Assembly: GCA_003695205.1 (NCBI GenBank)
Contig: RFIO01000272.1
Location: 1-5,355, forward strand
Source: Deltaproteobacteria bacterium
GTDB lineage: Bacteria; Desulfobacterota; Desulfuromonadia; Desulfuromonadales; Geothermobacteraceae
DNA length: 5,355 bases
Reading direction: 5' to 3'
The position numbers were made by a program, and so were the translations under genes. Below the pieces are notes generated by a model. The model was not told where the DNA came from and searched no databases. It worked only from the letters and a program-made list of their open reading frames with translations. Positions 5,170-5,355 of the stretch are shown piece after piece (within the stretch, counting starts at the first letter, position 1; each line of letters opens with the position of its first letter).

Positions 5170-5355
5170 ATGAGTGACGCCAACGAACTGCTCGGCCGTA
5201 CCCTCGACCTCAACGGACTGCTCGACTACCAGGCCGGCGCCGTGGTCAGTCGCACCATCATCAAGAAAGAGACCGGTACCGTGACCCTGTTTGCCTTCGA
5301 CGAAGGGGAGGGACTGAGCGAACACACCGCTCCTTTTGACGCTCTGGTGCAGGTC
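5170..5355 (+). CDS. Small cupin-domain protein, N-terminal part (cut by window edge)
   Basis: The reading frame starts at ATG 5170, with AAAGGAG (5154-5160) 9 bases upstream, and stays open for 62 codons to the right edge. The visible part begins MSDANELLGRTLDLNGLLDY, then VVSRTIIKKETGTVTLFAFDEGEGLSEH in two consecutive strands, then TAPFDALVQV. This matches the first half of short single-domain cupins of about 105-115 residues, where GLSEHTAPFDALVQV covers the first cupin motif. Those proteins are soluble beta-barrels, often metal-binding; here the usual HxH is reduced to a Glu51-His52 pair, so metal binding is uncertain. The second motif lies outside the window. It diverges from the lipoprotein gene. 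Substrate and role cannot be told from this half. Confidence 0.85.
   Translation, partial: MSDANELLGRTLDLNGLLDYQAGAVVSRTIIKKETGTVTLFAFDEGEGLSEHTAPFDALVQV

Overview
The window is a dense, high-GC chromosomal stretch with nine protein-coding genes, one of them cut by the right edge. No RNA gene, mobile element, CRISPR array or long repeat was seen. GC-rich third positions, a lipoprotein with a Gram-negative-style sorting signal, a two-domain (type II) QueF and the family mix fit a Gram-negative proteobacterium. Desulfuromonas/Geobacter relatives are my best guess, from general resemblance only.

Layout: (1) Plus strand, 71-1737: an unrecognised 122-residue protein (possibly STAS-like), then queF, then a four-helix membrane protein. 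Spacings are about 45-50 bases, so they may share a transcript, but no promoter is visible and nothing but orientation links their functions. (2) Minus strand, 1744-2471: a 62-residue protein with four cysteine/histidine pairs spaced like a RING/FYVE/PHD cross-brace zinc finger, followed by a stand-alone cyclic-nucleotide-binding-fold protein with no DNA-binding domain. The cyclic-nucleotide gene ends 6 bases from the end of the membrane-protein gene. (3) Plus strand, 2619-2783: a 54-residue zinc-ribbon-like protein, divergent from the 62-residue one; its 3' end overlaps the 3' end of the next gene by 12 bases. (4) Minus strand, 5032-2772: an SPOR-NlpC/P60 cell-wall lipoprotein, overlapped by four bases (GTGA) by a DHA2-type 14-helix drug-efflux permease, so the two are very likely co-translated. 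(5) Plus strand from 5170: the first 62 codons of a small cupin protein, divergent from the lipoprotein gene across a 137-base spacer with a 10-base perfect palindrome.

How the genes work together: the only firm functional unit is the lipoprotein/permease pair (outer-envelope peptidoglycan hydrolase plus inner-membrane exporter). QueF makes preQ1 for queuosine tRNA modification, but no other queuosine gene is in view. The two divergent small cysteine-rich genes and the cyclic-nucleotide-fold gene form a compact group of likely sensor or adaptor proteins of unknown role. I see no clear evidence of a wholly new multi-gene system; the items most worth a look are the cross-brace mini-protein, the altered cyclic-nucleotide pocket, and the lipoprotein/efflux coupling.
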